Below are positions 62,208 through 64,000 of a DNA stretch of 64,000 nt, one piece after another; position 1 is the first letter of the stretch, and the number at the start of each line of letters is the position of its first letter. The position numbers were made by a program, and so were the translations under genes. The DNA comes from Megachile rotundata. Lineage: Eukaryota > Arthropoda > Insecta > Hymenoptera > Megachilidae. Where the stretch lies: the NCBI RefSeq assembly GCF_050947335.1, contig NW_027474165.1, positions 1 to 64,000 on the forward strand, given 5' to 3'. The notes below the pieces were generated by a model. The model saw only the letters and a program-made list of their open reading frames with translations, did not search any database and was not told where the DNA came from.

Positions 62208-64000
62208 CATATTATGATTATATGATCGATAGAACGACAATTGCTATACTCACTACTCTTATTATTATCAATCTCACTCATATTATTAGCCATATTATGC
62301 TTAAATGATCGATAGAACGACATTTACTATACTCATTACTCTTATTATTATCAATCTAACTCATATTATTAGCCATATTATACTTATATGATCGATAGAA
62401 CGACAATTACTATACTCATTACTCTTATTATTATCAATCCAGATCATATTATTAGCCATATTATGCTTACATGATCGGTAGAACGACAAGTACTATACTT
62501 ATTACTCTTATTATTATCAATCTAACACATATTATTAACCATATTATGCTTATACGATCGATAGAACGACAATTACTATACTTATTACACTCACTATTAT
62601 CAATCTAACTCATATTATTAACCATATTATGCAGATATGATCGATAGAACGACAATTACTATACTCATTACTCTTATTATTATCAATCTATCTCATATTA
62701 TTAGCCATATTATGCTTATATGATCGATAGAACGACAATTACTATACTTTTTACTCTTATTATTATCAATCTAACTCATATTATTAGCCATATTATGCTT
62801 ATATGATCGGTAGAACGATAATTACTATACTTATTACTCTTATTATTATCAATCTAACTCATATTATTGGGCATATTATGCTTATATGATCGATAGAACT
62901 ACAATTACTATACTTATTACACTCACTATTATCAATCTAACTGATATTATTAACCATATTATGCAGATATGATCTATAGAACGACAATTACTGTACTTAT
63001 TACTCTTATTATTATAAATCTATCTCATATTATTAGCCATATTATGCTTATGTCATCGACAGAACGACAATTACTATACATATTACTCTTATTATTATGA
63101 ATCTAACTCATATTATTAACCATATTATGCTTATGTCATCGACAGAACGACAATTACTATACCTATTACTCTTATTATTATCAATCTAACTCATATTATT
63201 AGCCATATTATGCTTATATGAACGATAGGACGACAATTACTATACTTATTACACTCACTATTATCAATCTAACTCATATTATTAACCATATTATGCAGAT
63301 ATGATCGATAGAACGACAATTACTATACTCATTACTCTTATTATTATCAATCTAACTCATATTATTAGCCATATTATGCTTATATGATCGATAGAACGGC
63401 AATTACTATACTCATTACTCTTATTATTATCAATCTAACTCATATTATTAGCCATATTATACTTATATGATCGATAGAACGACATTTACTATACTCATTA
63501 CTCTTATTATTATCAATCTAACTCATATTATTAGCCATATTATACTTATATGATCGATAGAACGACAATTACTATACTCATTACTCTTATTATTATCAAT
63601 CTAGATCATATTATTAGCCATATTATGCTTACATGATCGATAGAACGACAATTACTATACCTATTACTCTTATTATTATCAATCTAACTCATATTATTAG
63701 CCATATTATGCTTATATGATCGATAGGACGACAATTACTATACTTATTACACTCACTATTATCAATCTCACTCATATTATTAACCATATTATGCAGATAT
63801 GATCGATAGAACGACAATTACTATACTTATTACTCTTATTATTATCAATCTAACTAATATTATTAGGCATATTATACTTATATGATCGATAGAACGACAA
63901 TTACTATACTCATTACTCTTATTATTATCAATCTAGCTCATATTATTAGCCATATTATGCTTATATGATCAATAGGACGACAATTACTCTACTTCTTACT
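62208..64000. repeat. 29-monomer higher-order repeat (2407 bp), second copy, cut by the window end
   Basis: This copy starts within the TTATGATTATATG monomer at about 62,214, which aligns with 59,806. To the left of the join the second copy has CTAAGTGATATT and the first CTAACCCATATT, so the edge lies between 62,195 and 62,214. The match continues to base 64,000, corresponding to 61,593 in the first copy. Confidence 0.87.

Larger units (their letters stand above)
1..64000. repeat. 83-bp AT-rich satellite DNA array, head to tail, fills the window
   Basis: The same 83-bp unit recurs about 770 times without interruption and always in the same orientation. Taking the GC of GCTTATATGATCG as position 1, the unit runs 1-83, 84-166 and so on. 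Landmarks inside a unit are a GATCGATAG box (9-17), an ACGAC box (19-23), a TTA-rich tract (about 44-53) and two copies of CATATTAT (64-71 and 76-83). Monomer 1 has 29 A, 33 T, 15 C and 6 G by hand count. Both window ends lie inside the array, the right one in mid-monomer, so its true length is unknown. Such arrays are typical of eukaryotic heterochromatin; a centromeric role is possible but not shown. I do not recognise the family by name. Confidence 0.99.
47601..64000. repeat. Satellite domain B: second monomer set with offsets in exact multiples of 83
   Basis: From about 47,600 the monomer set changes. Characteristic variants are TATACTTATATG at the unit start, GATAGGACGAC, GATCGGTAGAACGATAATT, GATTGATAGAACTGC, CTCTACTTCTTACTC, CTATACGATCG-like TTATACGATCG, and CAATCTAGATCAT. 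Copies of one landmark (TATAATGCTTATATG, near 48,849, 50,592, 51,090, 52,667, 54,742, 56,319, 57,896 and 59,722) are spaced by 1743, 498, 1577, 2075, 1577, 1577 and 1826 bp, that is 21, 6, 19, 25, 19, 19 and 22 units with no remainder. The domain runs beyond the right window end. Confidence 0.87.

Noticed and set aside
47775..62323. Ten minus-strand reading frames of 62-64 codons (for example 47,775-47,963, 48,854-49,042, 62,129-62,323) with similar, partly hydrophobic products
   Set aside because: They are the same satellite segment read ten times. The unit of 83 bp is not a multiple of three, so the frame changes every monomer and the product has no repeat logic. They arise where stop triplets happen to be mutated, have no start context or neighbours, and composition explains the isoleucine-rich ends.
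1..64000. CRISPR array
   Set aside because: The repeats are contiguous 83-bp units without unique spacers, far too many and too AT-rich, and there are no cas genes.
1..64000. Bacterial-type promoters (TATAAT- and TTGACA-like) and TATA boxes
   Set aside because: TATA-like words are expected in every monomer of a 75 % AT repeat, and no gene lies downstream of any of them.
1..64000. Known CENP-B box
   Set aside because: I looked for TTCG and CGGG in the required spacing on both strands. The only CpG-containing box, GATCGATAGAACGAC, lacks the CGGG half, so the classic motif is not supported.
1..64000. Telomeric repeat array
   Set aside because: No TTAGGG, TTAGG, TTTAGGG or similar short G-rich unit is present; the TTATTATTATC tract has no G run.
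1..64000. Coding tandem repeat such as a silk, antigen or surface-protein gene
   Set aside because: The plus-strand reference monomer has four stop triplets and the minus strand several more. With a unit length of 2 modulo 3, no frame stays open for even three monomers.
1..64000. tRNA, rRNA or small RNA genes hidden in the array
   Set aside because: Nothing stands out from the repeat pattern and no GC-rich stretch long enough for such genes is present.

Overview
The whole 64 kb window is one uninterrupted head-to-tail satellite DNA array. The basic unit is an AT-rich monomer of 83 bp, about 770 copies, all in the same orientation. I see no unique sequence, transposon, RNA gene or protein-coding gene. 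The first monomer (1-83) has 21 G+C out of 83 by my count (about 25 %). Megabase-style tandem satellite with multi-level higher-order repeats (HORs) points to a eukaryotic chromosome, most likely centromeric, pericentromeric, subtelomeric or other constitutive heterochromatin. The sequence does not tell me which organism or which of these compartments.

Two domains are visible. Domain A (1 to about 47,600) is built of many diverged monomer types (AGCACGAC, GTCGAC, GATCAATAG, GGATTATATG and CAAATTAC variants) set in HORs of 10, 12 and 17 monomers (831, 997 and 1413 bp). These are nested in segmental duplications with offsets of 4320, 4820, 5816 and 6813 bp. About one monomer in ten is 84 bp long, so the HOR lengths exceed multiples of 83 by exactly the number of 84-bp monomers they carry. 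Domain B (about 47,600 to 64,000) uses another monomer set (GATAGGACG, GGTAGAACGATAATTAC, GAACTGCAATTAC, CTACTTCTTACTC). Its offsets are exact multiples of 83 (166, 249, 415, 1577, 2407, 3652, 3818, 6889), and I noticed only one length variant, near 61,288.

Region by region: 1-2.9 kb 12-mer HOR; 2.9-6.5 kb 17-mer HOR; 6.8-11.1 kb copy of 1-4.3 kb; 11.1-13.5 kb copy of 5.8-8.1 kb; 13.5-15.0 kb mixed 17-mer-type monomers; 15.0-21.5 kb shortened copy of 6.1-13.5 kb; 21.5-22.4 kb 10-mer HOR; 22.4-27.3 kb and 27.3-31.2 kb a 4.8 kb tandem duplication; 31.2-33.5 kb mosaic; 33.5-46.9 kb overlapping 4.3 and 5.8 kb repeats; 46.9-47.6 kb 10-mer-type tail; 47.6-64 kb domain B with a threefold 2.1 kb block, small local amplifications and a 29-mer (2407 bp) duplication running off the window end.

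No genes work together here. The biology is that of array evolution: local amplification, unequal exchange and deletion in whole monomers, and homogenisation. Open reading frames of about 62 codons on the minus strand are by-products of the repeat. All offsets were obtained by reading and matching diagnostic variants by eye. Block edges are good to roughly one monomer unless an exact position is given.
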